NCBI GenBank assembly: GCA_000467715.1
Contig: AJFK01000128.1
Coordinates: 1-64,000 of the forward strand
Origin: Hysterium pulicare CBS 123377
Taxonomy: Eukaryota; Ascomycota; Dothideomycetes; Hysteriales; Hysteriaceae
DNA length: 64,000 nt
Direction: 5' to 3'
Position numbers and translations under genes: made by a program
Notes under the pieces: model-generated
What the model saw: the letters and a program-made list of their open reading frames with translations, nothing else
Told to the model about the DNA's origin: nothing
Databases searched by the model: none
Shown here: one piece after another, positions 22,701 to 33,868 of the stretch
Layout: every line of letters starts with the position of its first letter
How positions within the stretch are numbered: position 1 is the stretch's first letter

Positions 22701-23215
22701 TATAGCTTTCGAGTTCTCATGGTCTGACATGCGTCTTCATCCGTCGCAAGGTGCTGTCATCGCCAATCCTTCTTCACATGCGCGTGGACATAAGCAACTG
22801 GGAAGGGAGAATGCCTAGGTATAGAACCGCCAGGGTATTATTATGGTGGATCAAAGCTGAATTACTACTTTCCTACATGAAGCTTCAAAGGGGGAATAAG
22901 TTATCGAAGTGGTAAGGAAACAAACGAAAAAAAGGTCATGTCAAGACAGTGGGATACACAAACGAGTGCATCCCCGTCCAAAATGTGTGAAAAGTACCTC
23001 AAACCACTCTACGACTTATTCCATACCTGCAATGCATCCAGAGGAACCAGGTCACTTCCCTCCATCTTCAGAAAATAAGGGGCATATGCTTCCTGGCCCT
23101 AGCGAATCCAACGCCCGCTGTAACGAAAACCTTTTGCTTGAACCCTGCTCCCGCGAAAAGCGGGCCGCCTACACGTATCCACCTCCTAGAGGAACTGGTG
23201 TCTGGTGCGTGTCGA
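19716..23215. other. 3.5-kb intergenic region, no gene recognised
   Basis: Many short overlapping frames on both strands, none with domain signatures, signal peptides or splice patterns that join into a protein. It includes the promoter of the PQ-loop gene and the 3' side of the septin gene. Composition is ordinary, without AT-rich decay. It could hold non-coding RNA or long leaders that I cannot see from sequence alone. Confidence 0.45.
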
Positions 23216-24746
23216 TCAGGCTTCCTCGGCAGCGTCGTGGTCTGCCAATTGACCGCTCTGCTCCCTGTTCATTCTTGCCTCAATCTCCTTGAGCTGACTT
23301 TCGCGGGCCAGCAGCTCCTGTCTCTTTTCGTTGATCTCGCGCTGCACCTTGACCTCAATCTCGCGCAGCTTCTCTTCCTCGCGTCGCAGCTGTTCCTCCT
23401 TTAGACGAACTGACTGACTGGCAAGGTCCTCTGGGTTCATGGATGAGTCCCTGTAAACACGTCAATAAGCAGGCTACATGCGGAATTGATGCGAGTGAAG
23501 GAATGACTTACGCAGCTGCACCGCCCTCGACGCTCTTGCTAAGCTTCTCGGTACGGTAATTCTCGTACAAGAAGTCATGGGTGATCTCCTTGAGGTCGGC
23601 GAGATGGCTGTGAAGAAGCGCGCTCCGCACAGCTAAAAAGTCCGAGTGGCGAGGGTTATCCACCTCAACGATGCCCCATGGATATTGTCGGGCACGCACT
23701 CGTTTGCCATTGACCTCGACAACGTCTTCCGAGCCCACAATAGCGAACGGCATAAGCCCACGAAGCTCGGCATTCTCCTCAACAGTGTCCTCGTCATCTT
23801 CCTCGATGTCGTACGGGAAATTGTATACTGGGATGCGGTAATGTTCGATGTCCTCCATGACGAGTTTCTTAGACTCAGCCAACTCGGCGGGCGTGAGCGA
23901 ATCAGCCTTGCCAATTACTGGAATGACGTTGACACGCGGTGACAGGCGTTTCATGAGTTCAATATCGAGCTCGCGAAGACTATAATACCGGTATGAGAGA
24001 GCGTCTACGAGTACTATAATAAAGACTTACCCATGTCCAGTAGGAGTGATGAAGTATAAAAGGACGTGCACACGATTGTCACGGAATCGAGGATTACGCT
24101 TGATACGTGACTCCTCGGCGAGAATATCGTCATATTGCCTCTCGAGGTAACCAACGATTTCTGAAAAACTGTCCATAGTGAGCATATATAAATTTTGAAG
24201 ATTATAGGGATCTCCGGTTACCTGGCCTCGTTGTCAATTTGGTCTCCGAATCCGGGTGTATCGACAATGGTGAGAGAAATGCGAGTGCCTTCTTCATCGA
24301 GTTCTAATTCTGGCCAAAGGGCATCAGTCACATGCTCCCCTTGCGAAATATCTATTTATTGTCGTAGCACCACCTACCAACTGTGATGGGCTTGATCTTA
24401 ACCCCTTCTTCGACGTGGGCAATTGTTGGATCGTCGGATTCTTTGTGCTGGAGCACTTTCTTGCCGCACAGTGTGTTCACGAAGGTGGTTCGCCCTGGTT
24501 AAGAGTTTGTTAATCAGATGCTGCATTCACGCTGGGCGCGCCCATGTCGGGGAGCGGTACCTGTTCCTGAAGCTCCGCATACCATCAGGCAGAACTGAAT
24601 TCCCTTCTTGACATTCTTCTTCCTGCGAGTCTTGAGAATCTAGAGGCTGTATTAGCGCGCGAGGTAGCAATTGAGAAGGCATAGGATGGGAAGGAAGGCG
24701 GGTGCGAAATGGGCAGGGAGGGTTGGGTGGTTCGTACGGAAGACAT
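23216..24746 (-). CDS. Septin, Cdc11/AspA class
   Basis: Seven exons (24738-24746, 24561-24639, 24378-24494, 24222-24309, 24031-24168, 23512-23979, 23216-23450) total 1134 nt, 377 residues. Septins polymerise into filaments at septa, branch points and infection structures. Visible motifs: polybasic ILKTRRKKNVKKG for membrane phosphoinositides; G1 GASGTGRTT, with arginine in place of the usual lysine as in Cdc11 orthologues; G3 DTPGFG; G4 GKAD; the septin-unique element around EENAELRGLMPFAIVGSE; and YPWGIVEV. The last exon encodes a coiled coil (VRLKEEQLRREEEKLREIE). The first exon has only three codons, placed by a GTACGA donor and a GCTAATAC branch site before the acceptor. Confidence 0.93.
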
Positions 24747-25845
24747 TGTCGGCGTGGAGCGGTGAGTATGATACGTTTTCGACGGAGTCTACAGCCAGGA
24801 ATGCGGCGGTAGATGAGAGATGGGGTTGGTGAAGTGTGTTTGAGGCGTGGTGAGGTTGTGTTCTGGGGAGGAGATGTCGTTCGGGGAAAATTGTGGACGT
24901 TGGCAGTTGCTTCCTGCTCAATGCAAAGGGGCTCGCTAAGGGGAGAGACCCTGGGCAAGCACGGCCAGCAAACCTTGGCTTGGCTGCTGCGGACTGCTCC
25001 GAATCACACAGGGCCGATTCTTCCGCTGCGAGTAGCCCATCATGAAGCTTCTTGTCTTCCATTCCCTCTTCTGCGTTGAGATGATCCAAGCAGGCTGGTA
25101 GTAATTGGCTTTGCGTGTATGAGCGCATGCGTTGCCGAGCGTCAATGGCGTGTCAAAGTTCATGCTGGCTAAACACGCTGACACGCTGCCACGTTTGGTG
25201 GAGTGAATCCGTGGTCGGCTTGCAGCATTTCAGCGACTGAATCGGCAGGAATGCTTCTTTAACACTGTCGCCTACATAACCTTCTATTACTTAAATCTAG
25301 TAATTGGTGCACCTAGTCCCTCTCCAACCTCAGTCCAGCTTGTTTATTATGATGTCCGCTTTGATTGGCTGAGGATCTCGGAACATGATCGATGTCGAGT
25401 CCACGGGTTGTTCGGAGCAGTTGCATCACGTGTCACCGGACAAAACCTTGTGACAGTGTACTGTTGCGCCTCGCGGTACTTTCATATAGACAGTTGGATC
25501 CTGGTATCTACTCCGCATCTGAGACAGCTTATGGCTATGTAGTGCACGTTAAGCTCCACCTCCCTCACGTGAAGTGGCGTACTCGACGGTTGGAAGGTTG
25601 CCTCATCCTGCCAAGCTTCACGTCTATGCTTCAGCTTCAAGACCGTCGTAAATTCACTTCGTGTGAATATGATCACTTGTAACTCCTTCAACGGCATGAT
25701 AGTCTTGTAAACGAGCACCCCGTTTGACAGTGGGTCACAGAATGTTTCCATTCACCTCCAGCCAACTCATCGACCGTCAAGGTATCCACCTACATCTACA
25801 GGCCTTCGAACCAGCCCCCCTTCGACCTGACATCTGTCTTTCGCA
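24747..25845. promoter_or_regulatory. Divergent promoter region, septin / HSV2
   Basis: 1.1 kb between the divergent start codons. Overlapping frames in it (for example 24527-24958 minus) are out of frame with the septin and show no domain. No gene recognised. Confidence 0.4.
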
Positions 25846-27122
25846 ATGAATACAAGACCTATCATAGACGAGTCCACCGGGCCAGCAGCTCTCTCGACGT
25901 CTTTCAACAACGATAACAGCTGTTTCTCCGTCGCTTTGGAGTCTGGCTTCCGCAGTACGCACCAAGCCGTCACCACTTCCTTACCGTATCTTAACGTCTC
26001 ACCATAGTCTTTTCTACAAACACATGTGACATGAAAGCCGCCCGAGACTTCGGCACCGGAATCGGATGCGCAGAAATGCTAGGCAAAACCAACTACATAG
26101 CGCTCGTGGGAGGCGGCAAACAGCCCAAATTCCCGCAAAACAAAGTTAGCACGGATGACAATGAGGATGATGGATGGGCTTTGGTCAAGGCTAACACATA
26201 CAAGGTCATTATCTGGAACGATTCCACGCAGACCGCATCCCTTACCCTCGAGTTCCGCACCCCGGTGCAGCGAGTGAGACTGTCAAGGAGCCATATTGTG
26301 GTGGTGTTGCTGAACAGCGTGAACCTCTACAAATTTTCCAGTCCACCGCAGAAGATCTCAACATTCGAGACGGCGAACAATCCTTTTGGGCTTTGTTGTT
26401 TGGGTAATAGGATCATAGCGTTTCCGGGAAGAACAGCGGGACAAGTCCAGCTCGTTGAGTTAGCTACGCGGAATGTGAGCATTATCCCAGCTCACGGGAA
26501 CCCATTACGAGCTCTCGAGTTGAGTCGCAATGGCGACGTCTTGGCCACAGCCAGCGAAACTGGCACACTTGTCCGCGTCTGGTCAACAGCAAACTGCACA
26601 AAGCTCGGAGAGCTTCGCCGGGGCCTCGATCCCGCAACCGTGTTTTCTCTTGCCATATCACCTAACAGCACTCTGCTAGCTGTAACATCAGACAAATCCA
26701 CTCTCCACATCTTTGACCTCCCCCTATCCGGCGACAGATCTCGAAACTCTCCCACACCTTCAGGCACAGATCCAGATGCACTCAACACACATAAATGGGG
26801 CGTGCTCTCAAAGTTTCCCCTCTTGCCACGTACATTCTCTGATACTTACTCCTTTACGTCCGCACACTTCGAAATGGGCCAAGAACCCTTGGGCTGGAAT
26901 ACTGCGGGCCGGGGCGCGACGAAGTCCCCAACATGGAATGCGCCTATCCCTGGTGTTCCTGGCGGGAGACCTCCCAAGGGCTTAATCGGGTGGCTCGATG
27001 ATGAATCTCTACTTGTTATCGGCGCGGGTCAAGATGCACGATGGGAGAAATTCATCGTTGGGGTGTCTCAGGATGGGAAACGAATAGTTTTCCGAGAAGG
27101 TTGGAGAAAATATCTAGAATAG
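25846..27122 (+). CDS. PROPPIN WD-repeat protein, Hsv2/Atg18 family
   Basis: Three exons (25846-25954, 26038-26144, 26205-27122) give 377 residues folding as a seven-bladed propeller. PROPPINs bind PI3P and PI(3,5)P2 on vacuoles, endosomes and autophagic membranes. Visible features are DFGTGIGCAEMLGKTNYIALVGGG, split by the first intron just before it, KFPQNK joined to VIIWND by the second, and the lipid-binding motif LRRG in place of FRRG, followed by TVFSLAISPNSTLLAVTSDK. The C-terminal blade carries the usual insertion and DDESLLVIGAG. The second intron is exactly 60 nt with no stop in frame, so retention would insert 20 residues between K and V. Hsv2/WIPI3-4 type rather than Atg18 is suggested by the short length. 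Confidence 0.88.
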
Positions 27123-27892
27123 CATTCTTATTATTGTTGTGAGCTCTGTCCCTGCTAGCGAGGCGTTATCATGGTCTAGGACGTGGCTCTCATGTCAAGA
27201 CGACTTGGGTTTAAGATTTTCTGAGGGTCGGGTAAAGTTTGTGCCGTTGTCGCTTTTGAATCATTCACTCGGTGGCTTCAAAGTCGTTGCCCCCTTGAAG
27301 CGGAGTTGGGAGGTAGTTTACTAACTGTACTGTACCATGCGGACCATTGTAGACATGAATATTGAGTCAATAACACCCATGAAGTGTACACACTAGGCTG
27401 AGAGGAGGGCTATAATATCGTCGATATATCCCGTTCACCTGCCTCTGCACTGTTAGTTTGGCCTTTATGAGACGCATTAATGTGCTCCTCGCTGCCGCGA
27501 ACCTTGTTACAATACATTCGTATTCCTCCCTCCAGTTATCACTAGTTCAACCTTGGAATGAGTGTGTACTTGAGTTCGACTTCAGGGACAGACAAAATAT
27601 CCTCGTGAATCAATTGCTCCAAGCCTTGCTTCCATAATATTGCCGCTGCCACTGAGTCGTACGTCATCGCTTATGTACTCAGCCAGCATCGCTCACCAAA
27701 CAAGCCTCTGCGACACGCGTAGGAGATTTCATGGCAAATGACAGGTTGCATTGATGTTGCAAATTAGGGCTCTATAAAAGTCTAAACAATCTCCGTTCTA
27801 AAGTTTTCATGTCCTAAGCAGTCTTCTATCAAAGTCAGTCCAGGAATCTCACATTTCTCTTTTCCTTCCGAAATACTATCTTTTGGTGTACA
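27123..27892. other. Intergenic, no gene recognised
   Basis: 3' end of the HSV2 gene and promoter of the next gene. A short frame at 27139-27324 has no support. Confidence 0.45.
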
Positions 27893-29524
27893 ATGGATTT
27901 CCATCCACCACCACGTCCGTCACAGGAAGGCGAAAGTAAACACATACCAGCAACAACGCCTCCTTCCCAAGGCCATCCTACCTCAGAGGAGCTTCAAAAC
28001 ATGGAAGCAACAACAAAATCAGCACCGACAGCGCAGAGTGAGAATTATATCGCCTACAATCCTAACACGGCTTCCTCACCAATGCCTCCAGGCTACCCAG
28101 AAGGTCAGCTTACAGCAGCGAGTAAGAGTACTGGGATTGAAGCTGGAACATTTTACCCACCGCCAACAGAGGCTATAAATACGCCTCAGCCAACAGGTTA
28201 CATATCAGGGGAACAGATACAAGCACCAGGACCAGATAGCCAGCAGCTTGCCCAGGCAGGAGTGATGCTATCACAGCCACCAGTGCATCCCTCCACAGAT
28301 CGCGCCCCTCCTTCACCTCCCCCACCACGATCTCCTATGCTTCTCCATTCAGAATACATGCCACCCCCACCTCCTCGCCGAATTCAGCCCAGCTTTGAAG
28401 GCGACGACGTATCAAGCCCTGTTCACTACATTCGTGACCCTCACAAATTGATCGCCTACTTGATTCCCTTCCCCAAACCCCGAGTGCATGTGAAAGGAGC
28501 AGATCTCGAGAAAGTTCCCATGCGTTTTCTAATCTACACTCCACCTCCGCCTCCACTCTCCAAGCCCGCAGAGGGGGTTAAAGTAGAACGCATGCACAAG
28601 ATGCAACGAAAATGGGAAGAAGAAGTCCGAGCGGCAAAGGGATATGCCGGGAAAACGGCGAGTTGGCATGGTGTCAAGAGTAAAGCGACTCGGGGAATAA
28701 GTTGGGCTATGAGCCAGACCAAATCATCGAACCTTGAATTCCTTAATCGGATTGTTGACGATAAGAAGGCGAGTAGCAGTCACCAACAACGTGCTCCCTC
28801 CCCCGGTCCAGACACGCACGCCGATGACGGGATTCACGAAGGCGAAACGACCAAAACGACAGTCGGCTTAGAAGAAATGGTTCTGGTCTACCCATCCTCT
28901 CTCCCCGGTTCACAGGAAGAAATAAGGACGGAATTCGTTCAGTCAATGATGCGATCGAAATCAAAAGCCGAGAAAGACGCCATCATAGCCACCGGACTGC
29001 TCCCGGTCACAGCGGCTATAGATATCTTAGCAACCGTCATCTGGCCCTTTGGAGGGTTGCTGGAGATAGATTCTGTGTGGGCTTATTCGAGCATAAGGGG
29101 AGCGAAGACGGCACGTTCGACCACTAAACGCCTCAACTCGACTTCTACCGCAGAAGGAGAGGTGCAGGAGGTGCAGAGTAAAGATCCCGGCAAAGCCAAG
29201 AAGCAGGAAGATGAACTGCGTTTAACTTTCACTCCCTCCCCGCGCCTCCAAATCCTCTCTCAATACCTAGCAGCGCGTTGCCACGAGCGCGATGCTAACA
29301 TGTTTGCGAGCCCCGGGGTTCCGCCTACGGAGACGAATGTGCTGGAAGCAATTGGATGGGCGCCAAGTCAGACGGGCGGAGAGTGTAAGAATTGGGAGGA
29401 TGAACAGTGGGAGATTAATGAGGTGAAGGACGATATCAGACACGTCATGAAGAAGGGAGCTAGGGAATGGGACAAATGGTGCAAGGCTTTTGAGAAAGAT
29501 CCCGAGAAGGCGGGGAAGAAGTAA
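27893..29524 (+). CDS. Uncharacterised proline-rich fungal protein, 543 residues
   Basis: A single intact exon. I do not recognise the family. The first 190 residues are disordered, rich in Pro, Ser, Thr and Gln, with proline tracts that could bind SH3 or WW domains. A conserved-looking globular part follows from about residue 178 (HYIRDPHKLIAYLIPFPKPR) through a basic helix to about 300, then a disordered stretch. One hydrophobic segment at about residues 365-395 (TGLLPVTAAIDILATVIWPF) could be a hairpin or membrane anchor. The C-terminus is a charged amphipathic part ending DKWCKAFEKDPEKAGKK. Membrane segments in such a context suggest an organelle-associated protein, but no function can be given. 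Confidence 0.75.
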   Translation: MDFHPPPRPSQEGESKHIPATTPPSQGHPTSEELQNMEATTKSAPTAQSENYIAYNPNTASSPMPPGYPEGQLTAASKSTGIEAGTFYPPPTEAINTPQPTGYISGEQIQAPGPDSQQLAQAGVMLSQPPVHPSTDRAPPSPPPPRSPMLLHSEYMPPPPPRRIQPSFEGDDVSSPVHYIRDPHKLIAYLIPFPKPRVHVKGADLEKVPMRFLIYTPPPPPLSKPAEGVKVERMHKMQRKWEEEVRAAKGYAGKTASWHGVKSKATRGISWAMSQTKSSNLEFLNRIVDDKKASSSHQQRAPSPGPDTHADDGIHEGETTKTTVGLEEMVLVYPSSLPGSQEEIRTEFVQSMMRSKSKAEKDAIIATGLLPVTAAIDILATVIWPFGGLLEIDSVWAYSSIRGAKTARSTTKRLNSTSTAEGEVQEVQSKDPGKAKKQEDELRLTFTPSPRLQILSQYLAARCHERDANMFASPGVPPTETNVLEAIGWAPSQTGGECKNWEDEQWEINEVKDDIRHVMKKGAREWDKWCKAFEKDPEKAGKK

Positions 29525-29948
29525 GGGTTGGAACTTGGATTCTATGTACCAGGTCAAATCATAATACTTGCATGAGGGTTATTGACTCAATACTCATACT
29601 GAACGAAGTCTACTGCGAATGGTCCGCATGGTACGGTCAGGAAACTACCTCCTGACTAAGCCTATCACTGAGTCCAACTCATTCATATAGACGGGCAGTA
29701 ATGGAACTGAAAAAGGGGGGCATGGTCCATAAATATCACCGTTAGGTGGAGGTCTTTCCTCGTAGCCAACAATATCGTAATAATTCTATCCTCTAGGGGT
29801 ATGTAACATGGATAAATGGAGGCGTTATAGCCCAAAAGGACGAGAAGACTTGCGCACTTGCACATCGGGGACTGAAAGTTGTTGAGCAAAGGACGCCAAA
29901 CGCTCCACTAACAGAAGACAGCTTTTCAGAAGGGAAACTAAACTGAGA
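29525..29948. other. Convergent intergenic region
   Basis: Between the stop codons of the proline-rich protein gene and the ceramide synthase gene; only short frames and no recognised feature. Confidence 0.45.
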
Positions 29949-31666
29949 TTAAGTCGGTTTGTCACACCCAATGCGCCCGAGCAACTCTTTATGATCCCCA
30001 TGTCCAGGGATGCTAATGCCGCTTGCACGTCCAACTCCGCCCCTCCCACTGCTTTTCCTATAACTCCTCAAGCCTGGGCTGGAGCGGCGAGTGAAACTTA
30101 GGGATTCGACACCGACTTCCTCCTCAAAAGGCACTGAGCTGACATGCTTCAAATTGGGGCTTCCGATCTCGTCTTCCTCCTCTTCCCCGCCCTCATCATC
30201 TGAGCGGGTGTCATCCGCTCCAGAACCTGATAGAACTTTCCATGCAATTCGCACAATCATGCCGAACCATAGTAGAACAATTCCATGTAGCGCAAGGAGC
30301 AACCCCAAGAAGCTCCATCGGATGGTTGGGTTCCAACAGATGGGTCCTTCAGGGTCAATGTAGACTTGCAAGATATTTCTCCAAATCACGTTGCCTCCAT
30401 ACTTGTCGTACAGGACAGGATCCTCGGTGGGGGAGATGAGAGTGTTGTCAGAAAGATAGCAGCCGGGTATCATTGCGGTGGGGGTGTCAATATAAATAGA
30501 CCAACAGACCATCAGGTAAAAAATATGTCGAGCAACGAGCCATGCGGCCATGAATATGCCGAAGGCAATGTCGCAGATTGTGGTGTAGCCAAGGTATTTG
30601 AGACATTTTGCGGTCTGAATAAAAGCTAATCAGCAACTACATCTTGTACTAACACATCTTCATGGTGAGTTAGGGGTGTAACAGGACATACTGGCAAGAT
30701 AATATCTACCGAATCCATGAGACACAGGATCACATTACCGACTCTTGTATGGCGATAGCCGTAAGACATGAAAATGAGGCTGCTGGTGATGATGTGATGC
30801 ACGAACATCTGTGCGTAATCTTTTCGTTTCTCTTCAATGTTGACGACAACGATCTGTTGGAGGTAGAAGGCAAATTGAACCAGGTAATACCATTTGAAAA
30901 GCCAATCAATCTCACGGGTGGGCCAGTTCGTCCATAAGCCTTTGAGGTTGAACCAGTACTCCGAATGGTAGATGATATACTGTTGCCGCAAAGATCAGTT
31001 CTTACCCCATCAGTTCATTCGCATTTCCAAGAAGAGCGTTTTTCGCGGGTGGAGGACAGTTGCAATCGAAAAAGGGAGACATACAATGCCCAGAGGGAAG
31101 AATCCTGAGTAATATACCAATAACCAAGCCTGCTCCACAAACCTGACCTTGTCTTTCTTATTCTTGACTCCCCATAAAGCTGCCAATGGGTGCAGAACAT
31201 AGTCCATGACTACCACCCTTAAGCCGGTGAATATTACGATCCACAGGGCTACATAATAGAGATCGTCGGTTCCAGAATTATAGAGACCGGTCGAACGATT
31301 GGAGTAGGAAAGATAGAAGAACTTTGTGGTGTGTAATCGAGCGCGAGGAAAGCAAGTGTGAACGAGGAAGAGTAGGATAAGAAGATTTATGGAAAGGCCT
31401 GAACGTGCGTTAGTGATGGTGAGATAGAGACGATACGAGGGCGGCATACCGAGTTGGTGGTCGCAGATTAGAGTGCAGAGATACCCTATGAGACTCTCTT
31501 CTTTCGCCTTCTTTCTAGACCTTCCCACAGCTCTTTTGGTGATTCTCGAGTCTGAAACCTCACCGTTGTGTGTTGCCAAACCCAATTTTCGATCCTGCTT
31601 GCAATTGGCATTGTCTGGAGGCGCAAACCCGTCGGACATGTGCGGTATAGCTACTTTTGCAGCCAT
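29949..31666 (-). CDS. Ceramide synthase (sphingosine N-acyltransferase, Lag1/Lac1 family)
   Basis: Four exons (31450-31666, 31085-31398, 30692-30979, 29949-30614) give 494 residues. The enzyme joins acyl-CoA to sphingoid bases in the endoplasmic reticulum. The TLC domain is clear. The sequence FYLQQIVVVNIEEKRKDY leads into the Lag motif with MFVHHIITSSLIFMSYGYRH, whose two histidines are catalytic, and then MDSVDIILPTAKCLKYLG across an exon junction. An N-terminal basic stretch (KRAVGRSRKKAKEE) precedes several membrane helices. The C-terminal 90 residues are acidic then serine-rich (EEEEDE), as in fungal homologues, where this tail is phosphorylated. All introns have GTATG donors and canonical acceptors. 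Confidence 0.92.
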
Positions 31667-32895
31667 TGGAGGAATATGGCTTAGTAGAAAGGTGTACGGA
31701 GAGGGAGGGCCAAGGTTAAGAGGAGAGGGTAGACATCGAGGAGCGGCTAACGGTGCGCGTATTTTGCTTGAGAGACTAAGCCTATTAACGCCAATACGCG
31801 CACGAACTTTGCATAGCTAAGCAACTTCCAGATAGGCTTGGGGAGGATAACCAGCTTTGATGACCTTCCCGGAATGCCACTAACCAATGTAGACTCCCAG
31901 CACCGGGTTGACATATCCTAGAGCCACGAACTACGACTTTTATATACAGCCATCGGACGTGCTCCGTATAGGACGCGCCAAGTCGTGCACGGCCCGGTTC
32001 AGAATTCACAAGCAATTTACGCACACCCGCCTGAGGGATCAATTACCTTTGTGGAAGCTGGAAAGTGTAGCGATAGTCCACTGTGTCCCCCGATCTGCGG
32101 GGAAGAAACTGTTTTCAAGATGTAGCGGTGTGCCCAGGCATTTTTCTTGCGCGTTTCAGATATTCACATGGAAGTGCCGCATACCAAACTACCTTTGTAG
32201 ACAGGACAACACAGAGAAGGGAATCACGAGAGTCGAGGAGAAGTGTATACGGATAGCGGATGTCAGTTCTCGAGGTGTCGTAGCTACAAGACTTGAAAAG
32301 GATCTCGTCGGAGTGGTCTGAGCAGTCTTTTCGGTGTGCAGGCCTGGCACAGGTGTGCTGCACGTTCGGTACCCAGCAAGGACCCTGAACCGGTAGCCCC
32401 ACCAATCATTTCGCCATGTGCTCACGGGCGGTGAACTCATACCCACCCCCCTTGGATTCTAGCTTTACTTTTTCTACAATCAACAACAGAAGTCGTTGCT
32501 AAAAAGAAGTTCGGTTTCCGCTGACGGCTAGATACTCCTCTAGATGCATAATACCAAGTTCAACCATATGCGCGCTTAGCCTAGAAGAGTCGTTGCGGGG
32601 CTGGTGCGCAGCCCAGATTCCAACAGGTTATTACACCCAATGTGCTCGTTCGGCAATGGGGAGAGACTCTTGCCAGGCTCGCGAGAAAATGATGCTTCCG
32701 AACAATGAATTGTTAGAGACTATGGTACTATACTGCAACTGAAAGTGAAAGAACCTCAATGAGAAAAGTGAAGTAATGCAGGCAACCCGGTCAATCTTGT
32801 CCTTCAATGCTAACGCTATTCCGAGCCAAGTCTACCCAGAGTATTTCTCCAAGTCGATAGAATTACCCCTAGACACCAGAAAAAAGCCATGCTAC
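31667..32895. other. Intergenic region upstream of the ceramide synthase gene
   Basis: 1.2 kb holding the promoter of the ceramide synthase gene and the 3' side of the BAX-inhibitor gene. Frames at 31908-32321 and 32115-32446 overlap antisense and match nothing. Confidence 0.45.
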
Positions 32896-33868
32896 TTAAT
32901 TGTTGTTCTGGGAGTTGAGAATCCTGAGAATGGCCAGGAATAGGTTGATGATATCAAGATAGAGAGAAATGGCAGCAGCGATCTCTTCCTCGACGTGATA
33001 GTGTCGCATAATCAGCTGCGTATCGACGAGAATGTATCCACTGAAGATCAGAGCGGCAATAATGCCGTAACCAAGGTCTATCTTGCTGTCATACGGGAAG
33101 AACATAGCCATGAAGCCGAACAAGATCAACACCCAAAGACCTCCGAAAAGATAGGGCATCCAAGACGTGAAATCATATTTGGTTTGGCAAGCAAATAGAC
33201 TTAGGGCTACAAAGATCCCAAATGTGAATATGACTGCTTCGAGCACAATCTTTGCCTCCGTAAAGGATACGATGACGGATATCGAGTACGCTTCGAGAAG
33301 AGTAAAGCCGGACAGGAATAGTAGGTTCGTGGGATAGGATTTGCGTTTCCAGAAAGTGAGGCCCATGAATCCGATCGCCCCAAAGAGTGAAATCCACATC
33401 ATCCATTGGTTGGCCTGGATCCAGTGGCGATAGGACTCGCTAGCCATGGACACAGCGCTGAGCGCTGCGGTGGCGAGAAGCTGTACAGTTCTATAGGATA
33501 ATCAGATAACGTACCAAAAAGAAGTAGAGGTGCAAGGACATTGTTTACTTACAAAATGGCATAGACCTTTCGAATGAACGCCATCCGAATATCGAGAGTC
33601 GCCTCTGAGACAACCCCGCCAAACTGTGAATTGTTAGCCACGGCTATGATCCTTCATCCACGCGTAAGGACGCTTGTGGCTCCTAAATCCAGTGTCAACT
33701 CACCTTGAAATCATCAGGAATATTGTCATCTTCGCTCCGTGGAACTCCTCCGAGCAGAGCTGCCTGAGTCGATGCCTCGGCCTCGTAAGATGGTGGCGCT
33801 TGTGAATAGTTTGGCTCATCGAAAGAATCGCGCTGGGGAGCGGCCTGATATTTGGTGTTGCCGGCCAT
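32896..33868 (-). CDS. BAX-inhibitor-1 family membrane protein (Bxi1/LFG-like)
   Basis: Three exons (33704-33868, 33553-33623, 32896-33490) give 276 residues. The family modulates calcium and stress-linked cell death in ER or vacuole membranes. The N-terminal 50 residues are hydrophilic and proline-rich (APPSYEAEAS). FGGVVSEATLDIRMAFIRKVYAIL leads into about seven hydrophobic helices, including TNLLFLSGFTLLEAYSISVI, ALSLFACQTKYDFTSWMPYL and IIAALIFSGYILVDTQLIM. The conserved acidic helix end is EEEIAAAISLYLDIINLFL, followed by the short tail NSQNNN. The start ATG at 33868 encodes MAGNTKYQ; the frame is open upstream but unconserved. Confidence 0.9.

Noticed and set aside
24527-24958. 143-residue minus-strand frame over the septin 5' end
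   Set aside because: It is out of frame with the septin exons and has only proline/arginine-rich low-complexity sequence.
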